In this document: positions 1-5,364 of the stretch, in pieces
How the letters are laid out: each line of letters starts with the position of its first letter
Numbering within the stretch: position 1 is the first letter of the stretch
Assembly (NCBI GenBank): GCA_021793895.1
Contig: JAJYRW010000124.1
Location: 1-5,364 of the forward strand
Reading direction: 5' to 3'
Source of the DNA: Actinomycetes bacterium
Lineage (GTDB): Bacteria; Actinomycetota; Actinomycetes; Actinomycetales; JAJYRW01
DNA: 5,364 nt
Notes under the pieces: model-generated
What the model saw: only the letters and a program-made list of their open reading frames with translations
Database searches by the model: none
What the model was told of the DNA's origin: nothing
Translations under genes and position numbers: made by a program

Positions 1-299
1 CGCAGTCGCACTTTGGGGTCCGCGGTTTCGTCGTCGATGCCGCGCAGCAAACTAATGAATTCGAGGTTCGAACTATCGATACGGTTTAGCGCAATGTGCT
101 CTAAAGGTCGGCCGTCATAGGAAAGATTAATTTCGCGAATATGACGCACATCGCCGTGGTATACGCCATGGACCGGTTTCGAACCGACCTCGCCGGTGGG
201 CGCGGCCCAGTACTGAGTGGGGGCCCGCAACGCGAGGACATCAACGTGCAAAAGAGGCTGAAGTGGCGCGTGCGACGATGGGGCGTTTTCGCTGGTCAT
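1..299 (-). CDS. Glycogen-debranching-type glycoside hydrolase (amylo-alpha-1,6-glucosidase family), N-terminal part
   Basis: This is the first 99 codons (plus two bases) of a gene that runs off the left edge. I translated it directly: it starts MTSENAPSSHAPLQPLLHVD and then shows the features VLALRAPTQYW, GVYHGDVRHIREINL and YDGRPLEHIAL (about residues 21-70). This pattern of a leader, then G-hyd-YH-x-D-x-R, then a strand ending in an 'xGRPLE' turn is typical of the N-terminal beta-sandwich domain of glycogen-debranching-like proteins in actinobacteria. The catalytic (alpha/alpha)6 domain would lie outside the window, so the activity is inferred from the family. No signal peptide is visible, so the enzyme should be cytoplasmic and act on an imported oligosaccharide. 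The ATG at 299 overlaps the stop of the upstream permease (ATGA, 296-299), and AAGGAG lies 10 nt upstream. The exact substrate is unknown; alpha-glucan oligosaccharides are the natural guess. Confidence 0.82.
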   Translation of the reverse strand, partial: MTSENAPSSHAPLQPLLHVDVLALRAPTQYWAAPTGEVGSKPVHGVYHGDVRHIREINLSYDGRPLEHIALNRIDSSNLEFISLLRGIDDETADPKVRL

Positions 300-1195
300 C
301 CCTTGATGGCTCCTTCACTAGTGTTCATGATGTGGCGTTGGAAAATGAAGAACAGGACCGCAACGGGAATGGTCATAATGGCCGCTGATGCCAGTTTTAG
401 TGGATACTGCGTTCCCTGGCTGAGTTGACCAGAAGCCAGTTGCGCCACTCCCTTGGTCAAGGTCGTCAGTTCCGGTGACTGCGTCGAAACAATGAAGTGA
501 CTTAGTTCGTTCCACGATCCTTGGAAAGACAAAATCGTGATGGTAATTAGGGCTGGGCGCGCCATGGGAAGCACAATGGACCAAAACGTGCGAAACGTCC
601 CCGCACCATCGATGCGGGCCTGTTCCTCGACCGATGCGGGGATCGATTCGAAGAAGTTTTTCATGATGAAAACTCCGGCTGCGTCAACGAGCAGGGGCAA
701 GACCATTCCGGCGTAGGAATCGTAAATTCCCAGCTGCTTCAGCACGAGGAATTTCGGAATCAACAAAACGACTCCGGGTACGGCCATGACGGCCACCACC
801 AGCGCGAAAACCAGGCCCCGGCCCCGAAACCGCAGGCGGGCCAGCGCGTACCCGGCCATGGACACGAATAGCACCCGCCCCAGTGTTACCAGCAGCGTGA
901 CCACAGCGGAGTTTAAAAACCAGAGCGGGAAATCGCTGCGCAAAAACAAGTGTTCGTATGCCTGCGTGGTCCAAATTTGCGGTACAAGCGAAATGGGGTC
1001 GCTAGCTGCCTCGGCATCGGTCTTAAATGACGTGGCGATCTGAACCAAAAATGGGAAGACGTAAATGACGGCCAGTGAAACGAGCAGCGCGTAGAGCAAC
1101 AGCTGCCCCAGGGGTGTGGCCGAACGCGACCCTCCCCTAGTGGTGAGCGCGGGGTGAATCTTGACTGGTTCAGATTTTTTAGTCGGTTGTGACAT
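296..1195 (-). CDS. Carbohydrate ABC transporter permease, MalG/CUT1 type
   Basis: This 299-residue integral membrane protein is the second permease subunit of a CUT1 sugar importer; it would pair with the larger upstream permease to form the translocation channel. About six hydrophobic segments are visible, near residues 30-55, 92-117, 127-150, 160-180, 213-235 and 267-287. The cytoplasmic EAA loop that docks the ATPase is clear at about residues 190-214: EEQARIDGAG, then a short spacer and SIVLPMARP, matching the EAA---G---------I-LP pattern. Its length is normal for MalG-type proteins. The ATG at 1195 shares a base with the TAA stop of the upstream permease (TAATG), and AAGGGAG lies 9 nt before it. 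Its own stop overlaps the start of the downstream hydrolase. Family and role are secure; the transported sugar cannot be read from the sequence. Confidence 0.96.
   Translation of the reverse strand: MSQPTKKSEPVKIHPALTTRGGSRSATPLGQLLLYALLVSLAVIYVFPFLVQIATSFKTDAEAASDPISLVPQIWTTQAYEHLFLRSDFPLWFLNSAVVTLLVTLGRVLFVSMAGYALARLRFRGRGLVFALVVAVMAVPGVVLLIPKFLVLKQLGIYDSYAGMVLPLLVDAAGVFIMKNFFESIPASVEEQARIDGAGTFRTFWSIVLPMARPALITITILSFQGSWNELSHFIVSTQSPELTTLTKGVAQLASGQLSQGTQYPLKLASAAIMTIPVAVLFFIFQRHIMNTSEGAIKG
310..316 (-). promoter_or_regulatory. Ribosome binding site of the debranching-type gene
   Basis: On the minus strand the sequence reads GAAGGAG, 10 nt before the ATG at 299. It lies inside the last codons of the upstream permease. 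With the ATGA overlap, it fixes the start of the hydrolase and suggests coupled translation. Confidence 0.65.
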
Positions 1196-2298
1196 TAGGC
1201 CCCACTCCCTTCTTCAGTGCGACTTTTCAGGCGCCGCAGCCGCTTGCGCTTTGGTACCGGGCGTTCGCGTAAGGCCCAGCGTTGGAAGAGCGTGAGCAGA
1301 ATGATTATCACGAATAAGATGAAGGCAATAGCCGAACCGTGTCCCCATTTTTGGCCGGTAAATGCCGTTTGGTATGACAAAAATGCGGGCGTGAGGGTTG
1401 TCTTCCCCGGGGCTCCCTGGGTGCCGGTGTAAATCTGGTCGAATACCTGCCAGGTGCCAATGAGGCCCAGGGTGACGACTGTGAAAACTGTCGGCCGCAG
1501 CTGGGGCAAGGTGATGGACCAGAACCGTCGCCAAGCCCCGGCGCCGTCTAACATTCCGGCCTCATCTAATTCTGCCCCCACATTTTGCAGGGCAGCTAAG
1601 AAAAGCAACATAAATGTGCCGCTGGTGGTGAAAATCGCCATAAGAATCAGGGCAAACATTGCTATTGAGGGCCCCGAGCTCCATTCCCACAGCGATATGC
1701 CCAGGAAACTGCTGCTGGTTAGCGCCTCCGGTCCGCCCGAAATTCCGATCTTGTCGAGCAGTACATGAACCACCCCGCGGGGGTCGTTAAACCAGTTTGG
1801 TCCATTTACTCCAATCCACGACAGGATCTTGTTGATAACGCCGGAAGTGGAGAACAAGAAAAGCCACAACACGGTGATTGCAACCGAGCTGGTGACGGAC
1901 GGAAAATAAAACGCCGTGCGGAAGACTCCCCTGCCGCGCAGCACCGAGCGATTTACTAGCAGGGCTAAGAACAGCGAAAGTGCGGTTTGGATGGGGACGA
2001 CTAAGACCACATACCAGGCGTTATTGCGCATGGATATGCCGAAATTGCGCTCATCTAACCCGCCGCCGCTGGTGACATCCCTATAGTTGTCCAGCCCCAC
2101 AAAATTCACTGATCCGGACAGCGGACTCCCCCGCCCCGACCAGTCCGAAAAGCTCACCCACAGCGCCATGAGCACTGGGATCAGCAGGAATAAACCCAAG
2201 ATGAGGAGCATGGGAGAGGTAAAGAGCCATCCCGCCAGGCCCTCGCCGCGCTGAAGTTTAGATCCTTTCGCGCGGCGGGACTTGGTTAAAGCGGTCAT
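1195..2298 (-). CDS. Carbohydrate ABC transporter permease, MalF/CUT1 type
   Basis: This 367-residue protein is the first permease subunit of the sugar importer. After a short basic N-terminus it shows hydrophobic segments at about residues 22-50, 95-117, 127-150, 198-236, 268-288 and 322-340. The EAA loop lies at about 243-269: ELDEAGMLDGAGAWRRFW followed by SITLPQLRP, with the conserved G and LP that contact the ATPase. The stretch from about 155 to 197, between the third and fourth hydrophobic segments, is a predicted loop with no obvious further motif. The C-terminus is strongly basic (RPVPKRKRLRRLKSR), as expected for a cytoplasmic tail. The start codon is 2 nt after the stop of the binding-protein gene. 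Only a weak purine stretch (GAAGCGA) lies upstream, so translation probably depends on re-initiation from the preceding gene. Confidence 0.96.
   Translation of the reverse strand: MTALTKSRRAKGSKLQRGEGLAGWLFTSPMLLILGLFLLIPVLMALWVSFSDWSGRGSPLSGSVNFVGLDNYRDVTSGGGLDERNFGISMRNNAWYVVLVVPIQTALSLFLALLVNRSVLRGRGVFRTAFYFPSVTSSVAITVLWLFLFSTSGVINKILSWIGVNGPNWFNDPRGVVHVLLDKIGISGGPEALTSSSFLGISLWEWSSGPSIAMFALILMAIFTTSGTFMLLFLAALQNVGAELDEAGMLDGAGAWRRFWSITLPQLRPTVFTVVTLGLIGTWQVFDQIYTGTQGAPGKTTLTPAFLSYQTAFTGQKWGHGSAIAFILFVIIILLTLFQRWALRERPVPKRKRLRRLKSRTEEGSGA
1205..1211 (-). promoter_or_regulatory. Ribosome binding site of the MalG-type permease
   Basis: On the minus strand this reads AAGGGAG, 9 nt before the ATG at 1195, within the final codons of the preceding permease gene. 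It supports this start despite the 1-nt overlap of the two genes. Confidence 0.6.
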
Positions 2299-2300
2299 TG

Positions 2301-3581
2301 TTATTCAGCAATCGCTTCGAGATTGCTCTGCACGCTTTGCAAAATCGCCTCCGGGTCTCCAGATGCGAGCGATTCAAGCTGGGCGTTGAAGTCGCCGATC
2401 ACGTCGACGCTCCCCACGAGGGTGGGAATGAACTGCGCATAGTCGGCGCCGGCTAAGAACGCCGCCAGTTCCGGGTTGTTATCGGTCCACTCATCTGCTG
2501 CGCTTTCGATTGAAGGCATGGGCCCAAAGGCGTCCGAAAAGATTAGTTGCTGTTCGGCCGATGTCAGGTATTGCGCCAGTTCCGCCGCAGCTTGCTGGTT
2601 TGAACTATCAGCCGCCAAGCCCCAGCAGTTGGTGAACTGCAATGTGCCTTCACCACCGGGGCCGGTGGGCAATTCGACTACGGAGTAGTTCACATCGGGG
2701 AAGTCATTTTCCATCCCACCGGTGATCCAGTTGCCCTCAATTACCATCGCGGCCTGTTCCTTGCCCAGTGCCTCCCCGCCCCATCCGGCGCCGATATCAG
2801 CGGCGTAAGCAAAAGTGCCGTCTTCTAAATGGGACTGGACGTATTCGAGGGCTTGGACGTTTTCTGCACTGTCTGCTTCTGGCTGATCATCAGCCATCAG
2901 GCCGCCGCCTGCCTGAGCCATAAACACTCCGACCCGCTCGAATTCGGCGCCAAAGGCCAGACCCACGTGGTCATCCGAGGTCAAGGTTTTACTCACTTCG
3001 GTGAGGTCTTCCCACGTCTGGGGGTAATCCTCTTCGGTTAGACCCGCCTCTTGCCAAATATCGTCATTGATCACCAGCGCTAGGGTCGAAAAGTCCTTGG
3101 GAGCGCAATAGAACTCATCGTCATAGGTGAAGTTTTCAACTAGCGTGTCGTAGAAATCATCCTTATTTTCCAGCTCATCCCCATAGGGCTGCAGGGATCC
3201 GTTTTCCGCGTATCCGGCCAGGCTCTCGGGCGCGAGGTAGAAAAGATCCGGTGGCGTGCCCGCGGCAAATCCCTGTGAAAGCTGTTGCGGCAAATCGTTT
3301 GCCACCGACACAGCGGCGTCGATGCCCGAATCAGCCGACCACGCGGCCACAGCGTCTTCGACCGCGGTGGTTTCAGCCTCTCCACTGGAGCCAATCAATA
3401 TTTCTAGGGCCTCATCAGACGAGGTTAGTTCTCCCTCTTCCCCACCATTGGTGCCCTGCGCACTGTCGTTGTCGTCCTCGTCATCGTCAAAACCGGATCC
3501 CCCACAGGCGGTCAACACCAGTGCTCCGGCCCCTAAGACGGCGCTAATTTTTACTAGTGAACGAATCTTGTTAACCCGCAT
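2301..3581 (-). CDS. Extracellular sugar-binding lipoprotein of an ABC transporter (family 1 solute-binding protein)
   Basis: This 426-residue lipoprotein is the substrate-capture subunit of the importer and would be anchored outside the cytoplasmic membrane. The signal peptide is MRVNKIRSLVKISAVLGAGA followed by LVLTAC, with lipobox LTAC and the lipidated cysteine at residue 26. A very acidic linker (FDDDEDDNDS and onward, about 31-60) precedes the folded domain. Family hallmarks include GTPPDLFYL (about 108-116), YCAPKDFSTLALVIND (about 158-173), MVIEGNWITGG (about 279-289) and FTNCWGLA (about 316-323). The only other cysteines, C159 and C319, could form a disulfide. The frame is open upstream to a GTG at 3662, but I chose the ATG at 3581 because AAAGGAG lies 8 nt before it and the signal peptide begins there. 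The two permease genes follow directly. Substrate is inferred only from the downstream debranching-type enzyme. Confidence 0.95.
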   Translation of the reverse strand: MRVNKIRSLVKISAVLGAGALVLTACGGSGFDDDEDDNDSAQGTNGGEEGELTSSDEALEILIGSSGEAETTAVEDAVAAWSADSGIDAAVSVANDLPQQLSQGFAAGTPPDLFYLAPESLAGYAENGSLQPYGDELENKDDFYDTLVENFTYDDEFYCAPKDFSTLALVINDDIWQEAGLTEEDYPQTWEDLTEVSKTLTSDDHVGLAFGAEFERVGVFMAQAGGGLMADDQPEADSAENVQALEYVQSHLEDGTFAYAADIGAGWGGEALGKEQAAMVIEGNWITGGMENDFPDVNYSVVELPTGPGGEGTLQFTNCWGLAADSSNQQAAAELAQYLTSAEQQLIFSDAFGPMPSIESAADEWTDNNPELAAFLAGADYAQFIPTLVGSVDVIGDFNAQLESLASGDPEAILQSVQSNLEAIAE

Positions 3582-3589
3582 GTGGCCTT

Positions 3590-3596
3590 CTCCTTT
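3590..3596 (-). promoter_or_regulatory. Ribosome binding site deciding the start of the binding protein
   Basis: On the minus strand this reads AAAGGAG, 8 nt before the ATG at 3581. It sets that ATG as the start in preference to the in-frame GTG at 3662, which would add 27 repeat-derived residues in front of the signal peptide. Confidence 0.75.
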
Positions 3597-3610
3597 GAAT
3601 AGTTCCAGCA

Positions 3611-3676
3611 CGGTGGTAAATAGTTCGGTGGCAAATACTTCGGTGGTAAAAACTCCGAGCACGGTGGCGAATTGGC
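3611..3676. repeat. 15-bp tandem repeat array in the operon leader
   Basis: Three adjacent 15-bp units on the plus strand are CGGTGGTAAATAGTT (3611-3625), CGGTGGCAAATACTT (3626-3640) and CGGTGGTAAAAACTC (3641-3655). A fourth, degenerate copy, CGGTGGCGAATTGGCTT, is displaced by six bases (3662-3676). The first and fourth copies are both preceded by AGCA, giving AGCACGGTGG at 3607 and 3658. The array lies in the predicted untranslated leader of the transporter operon, ending about 30 nt before the start codon. Its function is unknown. Confidence 0.8.
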
Positions 3677-3751
3677 TTCGGTCAGTGACGACCGAAACAC
3701 CGTCGGTCAGCGCCGACCAAAACAGCTTCGGTCAAAGACGACTTCCGCCTA
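3677..3751. repeat. Three 25-bp tandem repeats with internal dyads in the operon leader
   Basis: The units are 3677-3701, 3702-3726 and 3727-3751, with an exact 25-bp period. By eye, units 1 and 2 match at 20 of 25 positions. Unit 3 matches unit 1 well over its first 16 positions and then diverges. The shared core is kTCGGTCA, about five variable bases, then CGAC. Unit 1 is a perfect 7-bp inverted repeat around a 6-nt spacer, TTCGGTCAGTGACGACCGAA; units 2 and 3 keep weaker dyads. They lie between the presumed LacI operator and the 15-bp array, within the predicted leader. They could be sites for a second regulator or RNA hairpins; the sequence does not decide. Confidence 0.78.
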
Positions 3752-3761
3752 TCACCGCTTA

Positions 3762-3775
3762 TTTGAACGTTCAAA
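3762..3775. promoter_or_regulatory. Probable LacI-family operator
   Basis: TTTGAACGTTCAAA is a perfect 14-bp palindrome with a central CG step, the form usual for LacI-family operators, where the hinge helices insert at the centre. It lies about 7-20 nt downstream of the transcription start predicted for the transporter operon, so a bound repressor would block initiation or early elongation. The repressor gene next door is the obvious candidate to bind it. I found no second copy when reading the window by eye. Confidence 0.7.
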
Positions 3776-3788
3776 CTGTGTTGCGCTA

Positions 3789-3818
3789 AGAGTAGGTATG
3801 GGTTTTCAACTGTGTCAA
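3789..3818 (-). promoter_or_regulatory. Predicted promoter of the transporter operon
   Basis: On the minus strand a perfect -35 element TTGACA (3813-3818) is followed after 18 nt by TACTCT (3789-3794), a weak -10 that keeps the important first, second and last positions. Transcription would start near 3782, just before the palindrome at 3762-3775, leaving a leader of about 200 nt. The -35 match and the operator position support the call; the weak -10 limits confidence. Confidence 0.5.
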
Positions 3819-3833
3819 GCCCTGCGGTAATCT
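3805..3833 (+). promoter_or_regulatory. Tentative promoter of the LacI-family gene
   Basis: TTCAAC (3805-3810) and TAATCT (3828-3833) are spaced by 17 nt and would give a start near 3840, about 30 nt before the chosen GTG. Each box matches consensus at only three of six positions. It overlaps the -35 region of the divergent operon promoter, so the two promoters could compete. Confidence 0.22.
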
Positions 3834-3871
3834 CGAGGAGATTTCTGCCAGTTTCACACGAAAGCGAGCAC

Positions 3872-4915
3872 GTGGCCACTAGAGCGCCGAACGTCGAGGA
3901 TGTTGCGAGGCTTGCCGGGGTCTCCCGCCAAACGGTCTCCAATGTTTTAAACGCGCCGCAAAAGGTCAAGCCCGCCACTGCTAAACGGGTCCAAGCCGCG
4001 ATCAAGGAGCTGGGGTATCGCCCGCACGCCTCAGCGCGCCGACTGCGCACGCGCCGCAGTGCCACGGTTGGTGTTCACCTCGATCCCTATCGGGGCGGCA
4101 TTTCCGGTGTGCTCCTGGACCGATTTGTCCACGCGCTTACCGAAGCAGCTGGGGAGCGCTCGGTGCGCGTCCTCGTCCACGCGGCGCGCTCCGTTGCTGC
4201 GGAAATCGCCCAGATTCGAGAACTGACTGATAGCGGTGAGATTGATGGCGTTGTGGTATCTGGCACCCATCACGATGATCAACGAATTTCCTGGCTAGCA
4301 GAAAACGGAATTCCCTTCGCTTCTTTCGGGCGATCCTGGCCGGCAGCAACCCAGGGCGCAGAAGACTTCCGCTGGGTAGATGTCGACGGCGCGGCAGGAA
4401 CCCGCCTTGCGACCGAACATGCGCTCCAAGCAGCCGGGCGTAATATTGCCTTCTTGGGGTGGCCCAGCCCCTCCGGAACGGGTGATGATCGCGCCCGGGG
4501 CTGGCAGGAAGCGATGCGGGAGGCTGGCGCAAAAGGCCCGCGCATTGCGGCTGTGGACTCTGTTGCGGCCGGGCGCCTGGCCGCTCAAGAACTACTTGCG
4601 CAGACCCCGGGCATCGATGCGGTGATTTGTGCAAGCGATTCACTGGCGATCGGTGCGCATATGGCCGCTGCCTCCGCGGGAAGACCCGAACTGCTCATCA
4701 TCGGCTTTGACAACACGCCCACCGCCGAAGCCTTGGGGCTAAGTAGCATCGAACAGCACCCCGAACGGGTCGCCCGATCCGTATTAGAGCTGCTGTTTGG
4801 CCAGCGCGGTAACACGGTGGTGCCAAACCCCACTTCGCCAGCCAGCCAGCAGCGGCTGATTGCGCCCGAACTGATTCTTCGCACCCCGGTGATACTCACA
4901 TCCCTCGAGCAGTGA
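3872..4915 (+). CDS. LacI-family transcriptional repressor of the sugar operon
   Basis: With the GTG start at 3872 the protein has 347 residues, the usual LacI-family length. The N-terminal helix-turn-helix is at about residues 7-26, NVEDVARLAGVSRQTVSNVL, followed by KPATAKRVQAAIKELGYRP and the hinge region ASARRLRTRRS (about 53-63). The periplasmic-binding-like effector domain follows, with IDGVVVSG (about 124-131), the segment ICASDSLAIGAHMAA (about 252-266) and IIGFDNTPTAEALGLSSIEQ (about 276-295). An earlier in-frame GTG at 3812 would add 20 residues but overlaps the -35 box of the divergent operon. The start at 3872 leaves the few residues usually seen before the first helix and has a modest GAAAGCGAG upstream. 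An in-frame CTG at 3845 sits after a good GAGGAG and is a less likely alternative. It presumably binds the palindrome at 3762-3775 and releases it when the sugar is present. Confidence 0.93.
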   Translation: MATRAPNVEDVARLAGVSRQTVSNVLNAPQKVKPATAKRVQAAIKELGYRPHASARRLRTRRSATVGVHLDPYRGGISGVLLDRFVHALTEAAGERSVRVLVHAARSVAAEIAQIRELTDSGEIDGVVVSGTHHDDQRISWLAENGIPFASFGRSWPAATQGAEDFRWVDVDGAAGTRLATEHALQAAGRNIAFLGWPSPSGTGDDRARGWQEAMREAGAKGPRIAAVDSVAAGRLAAQELLAQTPGIDAVICASDSLAIGAHMAAASAGRPELLIIGFDNTPTAEALGLSSIEQHPERVARSVLELLFGQRGNTVVPNPTSPASQQRLIAPELILRTPVILTSLEQ

Positions 4916-4926
4916 ACCGGCACGCC

Positions 4927-5364
4927 TTACTCATCTGAGCGAAAACCCATGCGCGCAAACATTCGCGCCGCCATGGCCCGGGTCCCGTGCGTGACCACTT
5001 GCCGGGTTGCCGGGTCTCCCCCGAGTAACGACTTCGCCAGCCCGGCCGCCTGATCGAAGTCGATATGAGCCGGCAATGGTGGAACGTTGGCATCGCAGCG
5101 CACATCAACCACCACCGGCCGATCCGCGGCAAACGCTTCGTCCCAAGCGGCATCAACCTGATCCGGCTCATCTACTCGAATGCCTTTTAAGCCCAGCAAC
5201 TGCGCATAACCGGCATAGTCCATGTGTTCGACTAATTGGGCGGTATCCCAGCGCGGATCACCCGCCTCACGCATCTCCCAAGACACCTGATTCAGATCGC
5301 CATTATTAATCACCAGCACCACAAATGACGGGTTCTTCCAATCCCGCCAGTGCCCCTTTACAGA
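4927..5364 (-). CDS. PoxB-like thiamine diphosphate-dependent enzyme (pyruvate oxidase/dehydrogenase family), C-terminal part
   Basis: The open frame enters from the right edge and ends with TAA at 4927, giving the last 145 residues. It begins SVKGHWRDWKNPSFVVLVIN. The strand VVLVINNGDLNQVSWEMR carries the NN that closes the GDG-x(about 25)-NN thiamine diphosphate/magnesium motif; the GDG itself would lie outside the window. Further on, YAQLLGLKGIRVDEPDQV, then AAWDEAFAADRPVVVDVRCD and ANVPPLPAHI are characteristic of the C-terminal cofactor domain of PoxB-like enzymes, which decarboxylate pyruvate or a related 2-oxo acid. Acetolactate synthase is less likely given the NNGDLNQV and PNVPPLP-like segments. 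The last 25 residues or so (GTRAMAARMF onward) are not recognised as a lipid-binding peptide. It is convergent with the repressor, 11 nt apart, and probably an independent transcription unit. Confidence 0.85.
   Translation of the reverse strand, partial: SVKGHWRDWKNPSFVVLVINNGDLNQVSWEMREAGDPRWDTAQLVEHMDYAGYAQLLGLKGIRVDEPDQVDAAWDEAFAADRPVVVDVRCDANVPPLPAHIDFDQAAGLAKSLLGGDPATRQVVTHGTRAMAARMFARMGFRSDE

Noticed and set aside
141..428. Plus-strand 95-codon open frame at the hydrolase-permease junction
   Set aside because: It is the antisense of the coupled ends of two convincing genes and has no recognisable domain.
3582..3662. N-terminal extension of the binding protein from GTG 3662
   Set aside because: It would place 27 repeat-derived residues before a standard lipoprotein signal peptide, and the strong AAAGGAG is correctly spaced for the ATG at 3581.
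3677..3751. The 25-bp units as a small CRISPR array
   Set aside because: The units are directly adjacent, with no unique spacers between them, the third is degenerate, and no cas genes are present.
3256..3789. Plus-strand 177-codon open frame opposite the binding-protein start
   Set aside because: It is antisense to the signal peptide and acidic linker of the lipoprotein and crosses both repeat arrays and the operator. Its low-complexity Ser/Ala/Pro-rich translation is what the reverse of this region would give.
4137..4643. Minus-strand 168-codon open frame within the repressor gene
   Set aside because: It lies wholly antisense to the conserved effector domain of the LacI-family protein and its Arg/Pro/Ser-rich translation matches no family I know.
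5007..5309. Plus-strand 100-codon open frame opposite the PoxB-like gene
   Set aside because: It is antisense to a clear thiamine diphosphate domain, and its Pro/Arg/His-rich composition is typical of a shadow frame.
4927..5364. Acetolactate synthase large subunit
   Set aside because: The C-terminal segments NNGDLNQVSWEMR and ANVPPLPAHI fit PoxB-like enzymes better, and no small regulatory subunit gene is beside it.

Overview
The window reads as an ordinary but well-preserved carbohydrate-uptake locus from a moderately GC-rich actinobacterium. Support for this assignment comes from three things: the style of the CUT1 ABC transporter proteins, a debranching-enzyme N-terminus of the actinobacterial type, and GTG starts with purine-rich ribosome binding sites. 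The genus cannot be told from the sequence.

Layout. Positions 1-3581 on the minus strand hold a tight operon, transcribed right to left: a lipoprotein sugar-binding protein (2301-3581), a MalF-type permease (1195-2298), a MalG-type permease (296-1195), and the first 99 codons of a glycogen-debranching-type glycoside hydrolase (1-299, continuing off the left edge). The junctions are 2 nt apart, a 1-nt overlap (TAATG) and a 4-nt overlap (ATGA), which points to one mRNA with translational coupling. No ABC ATPase is present in the window. A LacI-family repressor (3872-4915) is divergent from the operon. The last gene (4927-5364, minus strand) is the C-terminal part of a PoxB-like thiamine diphosphate enzyme, convergent with the repressor and probably unrelated to sugar uptake.

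Control region (3582-3871, 290 nt). Reading towards the operon there is a likely promoter (perfect TTGACA, weak -10). A perfect 14-bp palindrome with a central CG, TTTGAACGTTCAAA, lies just after the predicted transcription start, a natural site for the divergent LacI protein. The roughly 200-nt leader that follows contains two tandem-repeat arrays: three 25-bp units carrying internal dyads (3677-3751) and three 15-bp units plus a displaced fourth copy (3611-3676). This repeat-rich leader is the least explained part of the window.

Model. When the sugar is absent, the LacI protein sits on the palindrome and blocks the operon. When it is present, an alpha-glucan-like oligosaccharide (inferred from the debranching-type enzyme) is captured by the lipoprotein, imported through the two permeases with an ATPase encoded elsewhere, and hydrolysed in the cytoplasm. 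I see no defence system, mobile element, RNA gene or CRISPR array, and no clearly new biological system.
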